64,000 nucleotides of DNA from Acanthochlamys bracteata. Its lineage: Eukaryota > Streptophyta > Magnoliopsida > Pandanales > Velloziaceae. The DNA lies in NCBI GenBank assembly GCA_019914995.1, contig CM034126.1, positions 11,165,001-11,229,000 of the forward strand. Direction: 5' to 3'. The translations under genes were made by a program, and so were the position numbers. Shown here piece by piece: positions 1 through 13,217 of the stretch (position 1 is the stretch's first letter; the number at the start of each line of letters is the position of its first letter). The notes beneath the pieces are model-generated. The model was not told the DNA's origin and searched no databases. It was given only the letters and a program-made list of their open reading frames with translations.

Positions 1-3000
1 TTTTCAAAAATTCACTTTTTAAAATTCAAATTTTAAACAAAAAATTTTACTTTTAAACTCATTTTACGTAATGTAATCACAAAATTTTATTTTTATCAAA
101 TTTAATTTCAACTCTAAATTTATTTTTATAAAAGCATATTTTAAAAAGTGAAAACAGAACCTTATGGTCTGTGTTACAGATTATATAAATGTGCTACTCA
201 GCAAAAAACAAAACAAATGTGTTATACCGCTGTTATACCAAGAACAGTAACATAAGCTAAAGCTTCTGAAAGTGTATTTTGGTTTCATGTATTTGTAATA
301 ATATCGTTCATGTACATGTCTATATATATATTTCATGTATGTACAGCAAAGCTGCGAAATATCTATATTTTCTTGATGCTCTTTTTAGCTTTCAAATATT
401 TAATCCATGACAAGGAGAAAAGGCAATTTGCCATCTACAATGTGCAAGCAAATTCATTTGGTAATTAACGATTAATAATAACAGAATTTTGGAAATGGAT
501 GCAAAAGCTAATATTAAATATATGAATTATATGAAAATAGACGTAATCTGGTGGGTTAAAGATGGATGCAATGTAGCATGAAATTTCAAAAATTGAAGGC
601 CAAGCATCACCGAGGTAGCTGAAACTTCTCAAGACAGAATTACCCAGAATTGATTTTTCTGCTAGCGAAAATTTCATGACAACTGTTATTGTGGAATGTT
701 TGTTTTTTTTAAGTCTAGATAATTCAGTATCGAGAAGTTTTAAATAATCATCCTTGTGATACTTGACTTTCATCCTTGACATTTTAAGCCAACGATCACA
801 TCCTTTTATTAGTAGCCAAATTATGTTCTTTTATTACTGATCAGTTAACCTTCAAGGGTGAATAATTTTCGATGTTCTCTCCTTTTAAAGAGTGAATTGG
901 CGACTTGAAATTCATTATGTCGATGAGGGTTCTTCAGTCATAGTTGGAACGGATGAAGAAGTATGTTTGGTTGCTATTTGCGCTTCATCCGAATATTCAC
1001 CTGATATGCAACTTAAATAAATTAATAAATAAGAGAAAATATAGATAAAAAAAGAAAAGAAAAACTATTTGTGTGACCAGTGCGGCCACATACAGTTACA
1101 GTGCTAGTTATGCAGACTTTGTGTGACGCTCGTCTTTGTGCGATATATTATTATTGTTTTTTTTTTTTTTTTTCGAACAAAATTCAGATCATATATATTT
1201 TTTTGTCTGTGTCGAAAACGTTTTTATTTGTAATTATTCTTATTTGAGGGCTTTTAATTTTGAAATGAAGAGGTAACCAAAATAACAGTATAGACACAAA
1301 AAAGAAGAATATTAAAAATCATCTGAACGTATATTGTGGAAGCCATTGTTAATGTTAATTTGGGAGCCGTCAGTGAACTCTAAACTCAGAAGTCCTAGCG
1401 ATGTTTGAGCTGGTAATTTTTAATGGATTCTTTTAGATTTGAGCAGAAGAACACATGTAACTTTAAAAGATCTGAGCGTGGATATTTTCATCTTTTACGT
1501 TAGAGAAATGACTAAATAAACGTAACTTTGAAAACATGATTAAAAAGAAAATAAAAGGTGGATGCGGCCTACTTAATCATAAACCCAAATTTACTTTGCA
1601 CCGTGAATGCAGAAATAAATTGGCTATAAGAGATGGATCCAAAGTCTTAGCGTAAAATCAGATTCCCACATTAAAAGAGTTTGACTAATTTCTTAAGAGT
1701 TAGTATTTCTCATTTATAAATACATATTCATTCTAATATCCAATCAATATGGAATTATTAAAGGTGTGAACTGTTAAGCTCACCAAATCAGAGTCAATTT
1801 GGTCCAACTCAAGACGAGTTGCTGGCTCATCTTCAAGTTAGCTAGCCCATTTTTTAGTTGGGCACCAGCCTAGGCCCCTACGCTACTAACTCGGCCTTAG
1901 TCTATCAAACTATTTCATCTTTCACTCGGGCCTATTAAATTTTATACGCTACTAATTCGAGCCTAGTCTAATTTGGAGGCTCCACACTTGGCATTTGCAT
2001 ATATTAAGTAGCATCTCTAAATTGGTTTTTATATGTGAACAACCAGTTCAATATGGGCTTGGGCTATTCCTGACTAGATAAGCAAATTTTTTTGATTAAT
2101 TAAATCACATAAGTAGTGAAATACGTGAGAACTCTTTCTTAAGTGTTATAACGATAACCAAGAAGATAGTTGGGGCAATTCTAGGAGACTGCTTAGCAAA
2201 TTATCTCAAACTCAAAAAAGAGCCCAATAAAAGAAGCTAAACTAATAAATGAAATTTTGCTATTAATTCTTATTCATATCAGATAATACCTTTATAATCA
2301 AATTAATGAAATAATGTAGAATATATAATTAATAATCATCAATAATAAAAATTAATATAATAAAATGTTGAGTGCCAGATAAAACGAAATATAAAGAATT
2401 ACTGGGGTGAAAAAGAAAAGAATAAAATTTCAATAGTTGTTGGTGTCATTGACAACCGTTTTCTTTCTGAAGAAGGGGTCCTGAATCTTTCAGCAAACTA
2501 AACAGCTCGGAGATGTTGAAAAGAAACGTTGTCATCTGTCAACTTCCGCAAACATTACCTGTTGTTAGAAAACCAGCAGTTATATTTTCTCTAGTATAAT
2601 ATTACTACTAGCACTAAACAACGTAACTACTAGCTAGCTTGCTTATGGATTTAAACTAACAAATGAGAGATTGCTATGTACCTCAGGTAACCATTCATCC
2701 GTACCTAAAGAAGAAGGAGGTCGGTGAGAAGAATTTGGCAACGGTGAAAATGGTGGAAGGCATTACCTGAACCACTCCCCTGTATCCATGTGAGCGCAAA
2801 ATTCATCGAGGACCAGGCAGAGAAGAAAGGCCCCAGGTGCCAAACTTGGGGCTTTTTCTTTTGATTCTTTTAATATATATATAATAGATCATTTGTGAGA
2901 CATTTTGTACCATACACTCACATGCTCCCTAAACTAATTATGATGCCGTGAGTCAGCGCCATTGGTCCCTAACTGAGCCTTAAGTAAGCACTGATTAGAC

Positions 3001-5130
3001 AAACGAGGCAGCTCAACAGATTGCACTTGAATCCACACTGATCTTTAGTCAGTACGATTAGGTACAAGTTAGATTAGAATTACGTGATTTGAGATTCTGG
3101 ATTTAAAATTTGAATCTTATGATTTCCTTTTTTTAAAAGGAAAACAAAGAAAGAAAAATGGTATCTGCTACAATCTGCGGATTCTAGTGTATCACTTACA
3201 ATTTCAAAAATACTGAATTCTATTGAAATTAGAAGACAAATTAAGTGTGACATTAAGATCAGTGTATATGAAAATATCGACATAATTATTTTGTGTATTG
3301 CTTGATGTGAAACAAAATCACTAAGTCGTAGTTTTTATCATTTAACAAAAAGTGCTATAATATTTTGATTATTATTTTTAATTTGAAAGACAATAATATT
3401 TTCTATCTTTTTGTGACAAAATTTGTAATTATTTTAATGTGAATTTTATGAAACTAATAGTTTAAAAAAGTAAAATTGAGTATGAAATATAATTTAAAAA
3501 AATTAAGAGCGATAGTTGGAATATATAAATAAAAGTGAAGTAAAATGTAGTTAGAAAATTTTGGTGTGAAAATTTAAAATTCTGAATAAAAATTGGAATA
3601 CATAAATTAGTAAACTTAAAATCTGTAGAAAGTAATTCGGTGATCATTTAAATGCGCCTTATAAATAGTTATTATTGCAGCCGAACAAAAGCAGCTGTAT
3701 CCTCTAGTGCAAATTGCACAAAAGCAGCCTACTTCCGAACTACTCTCTGAAAACGCCCGCTCCAAAACCCATAACAAACCGTAGGTTCTCCCAAGTCCCA
3801 ACTCAACAAGGTGAGAAAAAAAAAACCAAACAAACAAACACACAAACCATGAGCACATTCTCGTTTTTCTCTACACTCAACCGCCACGTGCAAGTCATTC
3901 TCGCATTCTTTCTCTCTCGACTGAGTCGGCGTGGTGGTTGAGTGGATCCTTCTTAACCGAATTCCACGTCACCCGTTCAAGTTGCGTTTCGTATTATTTA
4001 TTTTAAAATCAATTATTTAATTTTTTAATATATATTTTATATGTGTTTTAAAAAATTTATTTAAAATTTAAATATTTAAAAATTTTTGTATAATAAAATA
4101 TTATTTTTATTATTTTTAAAAGTCAAAAAAATAAAAGTTTTTATTTAAAATAACTTTATTTTTAAAAATATTCCAAACATCCCCTCATTCACGCAACCTT
4201 TCCACCTTCCTTCTTTCTACTTCTTTTATTAATATGTTACTCTCGGGAGTGTTTGGTTTTGCTTTTTTTTTAACCTAATTTTTCTCTCTATTTTATATTT
4301 TTTAATATATATTTTATAAATATATAAAAAATTTATTTAAAAATTTAGAAAGTGTAAAAAAATTCTACGAAATGAAATTTTTTTATTACATATATTTATT
4401 ATTTTTTTAAAAATAAAAAAAATAGAATTTATTTTTTAAAAAAAATAAAAATACTTTTCATTTTATAAAAATTCTATTTCATAAGCAATACCAAACACTC
4501 CCACTTCCAACTCAATCTGCCACATCTTCCGCTTTACATTCTCGGGGTATTTCTGGAATTCTCGCCACGCTGCAGCCGGTTTCCACTTCTCCTTCTGTTT
4601 TAATTTGTTGAGGTAAACATTAAAAAGTTTCGTGTTTTTACATTTTCTAGGAATAGTTTACATCACATTCTTTTATCCCATCAAATAGTCTCATTTATGT
4701 AATAAATTAATTTATTATAAATAAAGTATAAAATATGTTCTAAATTTTACTTATTTGATTCAAATTAATTATCGGAGACGTTGGATAGAAGATAATGTTC
4801 ATATTTTTTCGGATTCTAATTGCAAATCTATTTTTTATTGTTTCTGTCAATCGTTACATTTATTATTATTACTGCAGCAAGCATATAAAGAATGAGAGAA
4901 AAAAAGAACAATTATTTTATGTAATTTATTGTTACAGCAAGAATGAGATTATTAGATAGAGAGAGCAAAAGAAAAGGAGAAGAAAGTTGGAGTCTTTCGT
5001 TTCTTTTCGTGTAGAGCACCGTTTTCTTAGCCTTCGGTGGTGAAAAGATCATGGAGTGTTGTTAGATTCTTTTTCTTGTTATTGTTCCGTAGCTAGCGCT
5101 GTTGGATCTTTGTGCTGCAGATTGTAAGGC
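1..5130. other. AT-rich intergenic region and upstream flank of the GRAS gene
   Basis: I see no convincing gene here. The stretch is AT-rich with homopolymer runs (for example the T-run near 1156-1174). A short imperfect direct repeat beginning TACGCTACTAA occurs at about 1879 and again at 1945, 66 bases apart, in a more GC-rich patch (1780-2060) that may be an old transposon piece. A MITE-like element lies at 4245-4502. The last 200 bases or so, rich in GA and CT tracts, are probably promoter and 5' leader of the downstream GRAS gene. Short ORFs at 465-782, 3080-3283 and 3616-3941 show no family signature. Confidence 0.6.
4245..4502. repeat. AT-rich MITE-like element with GGGAGTGTTTGG inverted termini
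   Basis: The left end reads GGGAGTGTTTGG and the right end CCAAACACTCCC, a perfect 12-base inverted repeat. It encloses about 230 bases of A/T-rich DNA with no coding capacity. The inner right border (TTTCATAAGCAATACC) matches, in inverse orientation, the inner left border of similar elements at 26112 and 29138 (GGAATTGCTTATGAAAT). It therefore belongs to a short non-autonomous DNA transposon family that recurs through this window. I could not define a clean target-site duplication, so the superfamily is open. Confidence 0.7.
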
Positions 5131-6942
5131 ATGGCGTCAGGGTATCCCGGACGAGATTATTATAGCGCACTGGGTTACATGGGTTCCGGTGGATCGCCGC
5201 AGCTTTACGTCGGTAACGGTAGCGGTGGTGTTGGACTGAAGCGTTCGGTAACGGAGACGGAATGGCAGCAGCAACTACAACAGGCGTTGTTTCTGAGATC
5301 AGTAAAGCAGAAAACTTTACAATCTTCTCCCATCTCTACTCTTTCTCCGATCGATCTTTCTGTTTTCTCTCCGGAGATCGCTCAGTCTTCTACTTCTTCG
5401 TCGACGCTGTCTTTCTCCCAAAGTTTTGGTTTTGCGCCTTCGCAGCAGATGGGAGGTAGGCCTTCTGGGGATATTTCGTTCTCTTTGCCGGCGAAGAATT
5501 CTTCGGCGGCTATGCAGAGCCGGTTGTTGGAGTTGGAGAAGCAATTGCTCGATGACGAAGAAGAAAACGAGCCAACCGCTTCCGTTGGATCCGTCGTAAC
5601 AGCGACACATACCGACTGGACCGACGAGATGCAGCAGCTCCTCTCCCCTCCTCCACCGTCTGCAGCCGCTGCTCCGTCGCTGCAGCCTTCGACAAACTCT
5701 CAGATTCAAAATCCTGTATCTCCTTCGCCTACGACTTCGTCGTCTTCCTCTTCGTCCTCAACAGCGTCGTGTCCTCCTTCATCGTCGCCGTCTTCAAGCA
5801 GGCAGCTTATTATCGACACTGCCGCCGCAATCGCCGAAGGCAACATGGAATTAGCTGCGGCAAACATAGCAGTTTTGAAACGGGCGGCGAACCCACGCGG
5901 CGATCCAGAGCAGAGGTTGACAACTTACATGGTTGGGGCGCTGCTGTGCCGCATGAGTTCATCTCCTCCGGGTCCCCACCCCGCACCGGAGCTCTGCACG
6001 AGGGAACATTTCGCAGCTACCCAAGTCGTCCTTGACAGCTCGCCGCCGTTTAAGCTCGCTCTCTCTGCCGCAAACCTCGCGATCCTCGACGCCTGCAAAG
6101 ATTACCCAAGAATCCACGTGATCGACTTCGATGTCCGTAGTGGTGCGCAGTTCGCCTCCCTCGTCCACGCCATCGCCGATCAGTACCGTCACCGCCGCCC
6201 TCCATCGCTGCATATCACTGCAGTCTGCGATCCGTCCTTCCCTTTCAATACCTACAACTCCGGCGGTGGTGGGGCCGGTTACCTCAAAACCGTCGGAGAA
6301 AAGCTTGCAGCTTTAGCTGAGAGAGTCGGCGTTGGGCTCCTGTTCAACATCGTTCCCCTTCTTCCGTCAGAACTCGACCGAGTTTCACTCGAGTGCGAAC
6401 AGGGGGAAGCTTTAGCTGTGAACTTCGCCTTCATTCTCTCCCGCGTCGCCGACGAGAGCGTCTCGCCGGCAAATCCACGAGACGACTTGCTGAGAAGAGT
6501 GAAAGCTATGAGTCCAACAATAGTCACGCTAGCCGAGCAAGAATTGAACACAAACACGGCATCTCTTGCCGGACGCGCCGCAGAAGCTTGCGCACATTAC
6601 GGCGGAATTCTCGAGTCTCTGGACGGCGTTGCTCCACGTGACAACAGAGAGCGCACAACAGTAGAGGCTTGTCTTGGCCGGAAAGCAGCTAACTCGGTCG
6701 GACGAGAGGGCGCTGAACGAGTGGAGCGCTGTGAAGTGTTCGGGAAGTGGCGAGCCCGCATGAGCATGGCTGGGTTCAAATCGATCCCACTCGGCCAAGC
6801 GGTTATCGATCCTGTCAAGAATCGGCTCGATTCGATCCGTTCTGCCCAAAACCAAACGGGTTTCTTTTTGAAGGACGAGTCGGACGCGGTTTGGCTCGGC
6901 TGGAACGGTCGGTGTATCACTGTCGCTTCTGCTTGGCATTAA
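5131..6942 (+). CDS. SCL8-like: GRAS-family transcriptional regulator, SCL8-like
   Basis: Single-exon gene of 603 residues for a plant GRAS protein, a nuclear regulator family that acts in transcription through protein partners. Residues 1 to about 223 are low-complexity (Ser, Pro and Gln rich), as is usual for the variable GRAS N-terminus. The first leucine-heptad region starts near residue 224 (QLIIDTAAAIAEGNMELA). The VHIID-type core is IHVIDFDVRSG at about 328-338. A second heptad region and a PFYRE-type block (LAVNFAFIL, near 428) follow, and the protein ends in a typical SAW motif (WLGWNGRCITVASAW). The N-terminal SGYPGRDYYSALGYMG-like start and the VHIID variant point to the SCL8 branch rather than DELLA, SCR or SHR. 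The ATG at 5131 is chosen because it opens the whole conserved reading frame. The frame is intact to TAA. Assignment to GRAS is firm; the SCL8 subgroup is from recall of the family. Confidence 0.93.
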   Translation: MASGYPGRDYYSALGYMGSGGSPQLYVGNGSGGVGLKRSVTETEWQQQLQQALFLRSVKQKTLQSSPISTLSPIDLSVFSPEIAQSSTSSSTLSFSQSFGFAPSQQMGGRPSGDISFSLPAKNSSAAMQSRLLELEKQLLDDEEENEPTASVGSVVTATHTDWTDEMQQLLSPPPPSAAAAPSLQPSTNSQIQNPVSPSPTTSSSSSSSSTASCPPSSSPSSSRQLIIDTAAAIAEGNMELAAANIAVLKRAANPRGDPEQRLTTYMVGALLCRMSSSPPGPHPAPELCTREHFAATQVVLDSSPPFKLALSAANLAILDACKDYPRIHVIDFDVRSGAQFASLVHAIADQYRHRRPPSLHITAVCDPSFPFNTYNSGGGGAGYLKTVGEKLAALAERVGVGLLFNIVPLLPSELDRVSLECEQGEALAVNFAFILSRVADESVSPANPRDDLLRRVKAMSPTIVTLAEQELNTNTASLAGRAAEACAHYGGILESLDGVAPRDNRERTTVEACLGRKAANSVGREGAERVERCEVFGKWRARMSMAGFKSIPLGQAVIDPVKNRLDSIRSAQNQTGFFLKDESDAVWLGWNGRCITVASAWH

Positions 6943-7632
6943 CCAGAGAATCAATAATAATTAATTACTCTTTAGTTGTTTGTAACTTGTAAGAATAGTG
7001 TTTATTAATAATTATGATTATTCCTCTTTTTTGGTTATCACTTGATGGTAATTGGATGTATAAGAAACATGATTATTGTTGTGTTAGTAGCAGTGTTGTG
7101 ATTGACACGATGATTGTTAGTATCGCAGTGATCGCTTTGATAAATATTTATTTTTGTGCAATGTTTGGTTGTTGATGACCGGTAGATTCGTGAAAAGAAA
7201 AGAATTTGTAGAGATGTAGTAGGTGTTTGCTTGTGTTGGTCCACACGAAACGCCGACTGCGTGACAGTTGGTTGATTAATGGAAGTGTCTTTTTATTATT
7301 TTTTGTTTATTTTTGAACTCCTGCACAATGCGTGTCACTGTAATTACCTGGTTTGTAGTGTCGTTAATTGGCAGTTGTTGCTTGATCTTTTTCCCCAATG
7401 TTTTTCTTTATCTTTTTTTGTATCGTATGAGATAGAGGAATTATTTAAAATGTTCTGAATTTAATTTTCATCATTAAATATAAAAAATTATGAATCAAAT
7501 TTTTATAAAATAATTTTAATTGAATCGACCTTCATTTTTATTTTGATTAAAAAAAACTAAAAATATTATTATTTGTTGATAAAAGAATTAGATAGAAATT
7601 AATTTATATTCTAATTGAAATAATTTTTTTTT

Positions 7633-8777
7633 ACACTGACTCGTGTCATAGATTTTCAATTGTATTCAAAGCATTTTAAATAAAGGATGCCCTAATAGAT
7701 AAAGGTGTCTCTATTCTGTCCTATAAAATAATTATCATAGTTATGTATATTTCGTACAAGGTTTGCTTCTCATATTAGTAATATGAGAAGTCCTATTAAG
7801 GTAACGTTTGAGATTAATTTTCTAAAAAATATTTTTTAAAAATAATAATTTTCGAAAAATAATAAAATTATCAATAATAAGATTTTATGAGAAATGTTTT
7901 TATAATTTTAAAATTTTAAATAAATTTTATAAAATAATATATAAATTTTATTAAAAAATATAAAATAAAAAATTGAAATAAAAATACTAAGAAAGCAAAG
8001 CCAAATATTGTCTAAACTAACGGAGTACTATTCAAAGAATTTTTTCTCAAAAGATCATTGCAAATCCTCTGAACTTCAATATTTCAGCTAGGTTCTTGAT
8101 TCCAACTATCATATATTCTGTAAGTAATATTAGTTTCAATGAAGACGTGAGAGAATTGATTAAGATATTGCTTTTTTATTGTTGAAAGAGATCTTTGAAG
8201 TGTTTTAAATTCTCATAGCACTGCTCTAACCAAGAAAAGAAAAATGAAACTTTTGCTTTAGAAGCTAACATAAGAAAAATTTGTTGATACTATGAACATC
8301 ATTGCTTGTTGTTCTTCTATTGTGCGCACATATATACAAAGAACATGAATGAATGAATTTGGTTAGGAAGGGGATAAGATTTGAGATTATCAAGAGAGAA
8401 GAGAACCAGTGGTTCTGCTTGAAAGTGAAGCAGAGATCAATAATACTCTTGAATCAAATGAACTGAATTGAATTCTATTGTGGAATGCAGATGGATTAAG
8501 GCACCGTTTGGTAATGCATTATAATACTTTTTTATTTTAATTTTTTATTTCATATTTAATAAATTTTTTTATAATATTTTATAAAATTTTTAGATAATTA
8601 AATAATATTAAAAAAAAATTTATTTTTTGATAATTTTTAAAATATTTGAAGATGTTATTATATAAGTATTTTTAAATATTTCATAATTAATGGCATTGTG
8701 TAAGAAGTCTGAGTTGTTTAACATAATTTTTAAATAAAGTTTAATTTAGAGTTTTCAAAAAAGAATTTACTTTTTTA

Positions 8778-8835
<58 letters not shown>

Positions 8836-10022
8836 ATATCTATTTATTAAAAAATTAAAAAATAATATTATTTTTACACTGACTCGTGTCATAGATTTTC
8901 AATTGTATTCAAAGCATTTTAAATAAAGGATGCCCTAATAGATAAAGGTGTCTCTATTCTGTCCTATAAAATAATTATCATAGTTATGTATATTTCGTAC
9001 AAGGTTTGCTTCTCATATTAGTAATATGAGAAGTCCTATTAAGGTAACGTTTGAGATTAATTTTCTAAAAAATATTTTTTAAAAATAATAATTTTCGAAA
9101 AATAATAAAATTATCAATAATAAGATTTTATGAGAAATGTTTTTATAATTTTAAAATTTTAAATAAATTTTATAAAATAATATATAAATTTTATTAAAAA
9201 ATATAAAATAAAAAATTGAAATAAAAATACTAAGAAAGCAAAGCCAAATATTGTCTAAACTAACGGAGTACTATTCAAAGAATTTTTTCTCAAAAGATCA
9301 TTGCAAATCCTCTGAACTTCAATATTTCAGCTAGGTTCTTGATTCCAACTATCATATATTCTGTAAGTAATATTAGTTTCAATGAAGACGTGAGAGAATT
9401 GATTAAGATATTGCTTTTTTATTGTTGAAAGAGATCTTTGAAGTGTTTTAAATTCTCATAGCACTGCTCTAACCAAGAAAAGAAAAATGAAACTTTTGCT
9501 TTAGAAGCTAACATAAGAAAAATTTGTTGATACTATGAACATCATTGCTTGTTGTTCTTCTATTGTGCGCACATATATACAAAGAACATGAATGAATGAA
9601 TTTGGTTAGGAAGGGGATAAGATTTGAGATTATCAAGAGAGAAGAGAACCAGTGGTTCTGCTTGAAAGTGAAGCAGAGATCAATAATACTCTTGAATCAA
9701 ATGAACTGAATTGAATTCTATTGTGGAATGCAGATGGATTAAGGCACCGTTTGGTAATGCATTATAATACTTTTTTATTTTAATTTTTTATTTCATATTT
9801 AATAAATTTTTTTATAATATTTTATAAAATTTTTAGATAATTAAATAATATTAAAAAAAAATTTATTTTTTGATAATTTTTAAAATATTTGAAGATGTTA
9901 TTATATAAGTATTTTTAAATATTTCATAATTAATGGCATTGTGTAAGAAGTCTGAGTTGTTTAACATAATTTTTAAATAAAGTTTAATTTAGAGTTTTCA
10001 AAAAAAGAATTTACTTTTTTTA

Positions 10023-10076
<54 letters not shown>

Positions 10077-10108
10077 AAGTTTTATTAAAAATTAAAAAAA
10101 TAATATTA
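7633..10108. repeat. Tandem direct duplication, two ~1243-bp units
   Basis: The block that starts ACACTGACTCGTGTCATAG at 7633 recurs at 8876, an offset of 1243 bases. From there the two copies run together almost base for base to about 10108, differing only in A/T run lengths and in the (TA)n tract near the unit ends. Neither copy encodes a protein. Each unit contains two AT-rich MITE-like segments (about 7800-8010 and 8497-8700 in unit 1). The near identity of non-coding DNA argues for a recent event, or for an assembly artefact. Confidence 0.9.
8781..8830. repeat. (TA)n microsatellite in duplication unit 1
   Basis: About 50 bases of alternating TA near the end of the first duplicated unit. 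The matching tract of unit 2 lies at about 10027-10073 and differs slightly in length. Confidence 0.9.
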
Positions 10109-11799
10109 TAAGTATCCTCAAATCCTTCCGTTGTGTGGTTTGGTGTGGTGTGGTACGTGGGGGCATCAATGTATACAGATTTTTAATTGATTCGTTCATT
10201 TTGGGCTTGCAGGCGCACAACGAAATTGAAGAATCATAGGTACGATGGAGCACTCGCCTTCCACATTATTTTATAGGGCTTTTTAATAATATTTTTATGA
10301 AAAATAATTTTTAATATTTTAATATATATTTTAAATAATTTTACAGAATTTATTTAAAATTTTATAAGATATAAATAATTTTAGGTAGTAAAATTTTATT
10401 TATTATTATTTTTAATAAAAAATAAAATTCATTTAAATATAATAAATTTATCTTTTATTTTTAGAAATTAAGTGTTTTTCTTTTTCTTTTAATTTTTTCT
10501 CTGTTCATGCGAGATCCGGAATCGGTGGTAAATACTTCGATCTCCTTTAAATTTTGTAATCTGAATTGAGAGTTAGATGTGAGAGAACGTTTGGCAATGT
10601 TTAACTAGTTATTATTTTAAACAAAACTGTTATTAGATTTTATAAAATTTGAAAAAATATTATAATTATGTATTTTAAAACATATAAAAAAATAATAATA
10701 TAAATATATTTTTAAAAGTTTATATTATTATTTTATTTAAGAGAACTAACAAATTTAAACGTCCCTCAGAATCAGATAAAATGAGAATATTTGCTGATGT
10801 GGCGAAGAAAAGTCCGACCATGCTAATATACGAATGTCGAAAAGTGTGAAAAGCGGAGAGATTCAGTGACCATTCGTGCTATTTGAGCCTTACAAAAAGT
10901 GGTCAAATTAACCTTTCACCGAAAGAAATTTGTTCTTTAAATATCGTGTAACCAACAAAATAGCACTTGTTATTTACGAATCATTTTTATGCTGTCCTAA
11001 TTAGATTGACAATATATGATTCAATTTAAAATTCTAATCCAAAATTAATCTATTAAATTCAATTAGGATTAAAAAATTTTACATGTATGAATATATAAAT
11101 TGTGTTATGATTGAATAATTTTAACTCAATTATTTAATAGATTGATTCGGATTAATTCAAAATTAATCTATCAATTCGAATTGCTATATTTTGAAGGACA
11201 ACTTTTTTTAAATTTGTTCTTACAGTATGATAAAATTTTAATAACAAAAAATAATCGATAATAGTAATTTATAAATTATTGTAAGAGAAATTTGTTGAAT
11301 ATCAACTCAAATTAGGTGAATTGAGTTATGGTAAAAAACAATAAATGATCAATTAGCTGTCAATTGACTAGAAAGTTATTGACGAGTGACTGAACGTTAA
11401 TTGTATCTTGCATCGAATAGTTAGTATAATATAATTTAAACAAATTAATATAAACTGTTAAGAATTGCAAATCTATCAGCAACACTAAAAATTTTTATGT
11501 GTTTCGGCACCGCGATATTTATGTCGATATTATTTGATACCGTAAGTAAAATTCACTAACGTCGACCTAACGTACAATCAATCGAGATTTAGAATTTATT
11601 TACCCACTGTACAGCAAGCTTCCAGTGAGCCAGCAACTATATCGAGTGGACAACCAGCTCCATCATATCATATGGTATGGATACTTTTTCATCATTTGAA
11701 GGATCTAAAAAATGAGCTAACAAAAGTTCGGAATAGACTTTGGACTTTTGAGTATAGTGCACATAATATATGCATTTTCATCAAAATACTAAATTATTA

Positions 11800-12376
11800 A
11801 ATTATATTTATTAATTAATTATTTATTTTTATATTTTAATAAAATAGTGCGAGATGAAAATCATAATATATTGAAAGTATTACTGTGTAAGTATTTTTTT
11901 AATGACGAATTTAAAATTTGTAAAAATATGTTAATTAAAATTTAGTTAGCTAGTTATATTTATCAAAATTTTTATCGATAATATTACTATATATTTAATC
12001 ATAAAATTTTAACTGTTATCGTTTATTTTTAAGAGATAAAAATAAAATTGTTTTAGAATATTTTAATGATCGATAAAGATATTAAGAAATGCTCATTTTG
12101 ACGGGCGCTCATCATATTTTAACCAAGAACATCGTGCACATTTATTCTAACTAATTTTATAATTTCACTCAAATTTAAAAGTACAAAATTAAAAATTAAT
12201 AGTTTTAATTATTAAATAGGTCAAGCCGAATTTGATCTGATTATTAAATAGGCTGGATTATGATTGATAATTTTAATCCATATAAATTTATAGATTAGAT
12301 AAAGTTGAACAAATTTGATCCAATTATGAAATAGATTAATCCGAAATTGATTTAGCAACCGTAATTGCCACTCTTA
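11800..12376. repeat. Degenerate dispersed repeat, related to 62330-62870
   Basis: This AT-rich stretch aligns by eye, in the same orientation, with 62330-62870: both contain AATGACGAATTTAAA, TTTATCAAAATTTT, TTTCACTCAAATTT and TAATTTTAATTATTAAA in the same order. Its right end (GTAATTGCCACTCTTA) resembles the right terminus of the intact hAT-type element ending at 24228 (AATTGCCACCCTTA), so it is probably an old, larger relative of that family. No coding frame is visible. Confidence 0.6.
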
Positions 12377-12964
12377 TGTCCAAGGCTGCAAGCTTAGATT
12401 ATGAAATTAATTTTATGATGAGCTTGTGTGTAATCATTAGCACATTAAGGTTTTTTGTTTGGCATTGTTAAAATATTTTATTTTGTTTTTTTTTAACTTT
12501 TAAAGTAATTTAGAATTTTATAGAAAATATTAAAAACTTATATATAATAAAATTATTATATCCAAATTAAGAAGTAATATATTTTTTATTCAAAACATTT
12601 AAAAATAGTTTCTCACTACAAATATTTTATTTTAAATAATTTCAGACGACTTTTAAATCTATTTGCGGCTATCATTTTTAAGATGTATGGCAATAACTTG
12701 CAAATTTAAGACCCCTCCATAAAATAAGGAAAAAGAAACTACTCGTAAAAATGACGAGTTAGAAAAAGTTGGGATGTGAGGCATTAGTTGAGGATAAAAA
12801 TAATTTTGATGGATTTTTCCTTTTCATTATGGAATTGAAATTGAATAGTTTGATTACTAGTTAATTATCGGTAAGCTATATCAATGTCATAAACAGCTGC
12901 TAGTCCTATGTTGCCATGCTCCGTACGTGGATGCAGTGCAACAACGGGAGTTGAAAAAATTTTA

Positions 12965-13217
12965 AGTGCGTTTGTAATTATTTATGAAATAAAGTTTTTT
13001 TAAAATAAAAATATTTTTATTTTTTTAAAAAATAAATTTTATTTTTTTTTTTTTCAAAAAAATAATAAATATATGTAATAAAAAGATCTTATGTAAAATT
13101 TTTCTAAACTATCTAAAATTTTAAATAAATTTTTTAAATATTTATAAAATATGTATTGAAAAATATGAAATAAAAAAAATAAAAAACGGCTCTTCAAATG
13201 GGATGCCAAACGCACCC
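12965..13217. repeat. AT-rich MITE-like element, GTGCGTTTG termini
   Basis: The left end contains GTGCGTTTG followed by TTTATGAAATAAAG; the right end contains GGGATGCCAAACGCACCC, forming inverted repeats around A/T-rich DNA of about 250 bases. It carries the same internal landmark (TAATAAATATATGTAATAAAA) as copies at 26112 and 29138. Non-coding. Confidence 0.65.

Noticed and set aside
5317-5709. Long minus-strand ORF inside the GRAS gene
   Set aside because: Arg-rich shadow of Ser/Pro codons on the opposite strand; the plus-strand GRAS frame explains the conservation. Other overlapping frames at 5.3-6.95 kb are shadows too.
8781-10073. Regular repeats considered as a possible CRISPR-like or satellite array
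   Set aside because: They are (TA)n microsatellites within a tandem duplication; no spacer-repeat structure exists and the DNA is a plant nuclear genome.
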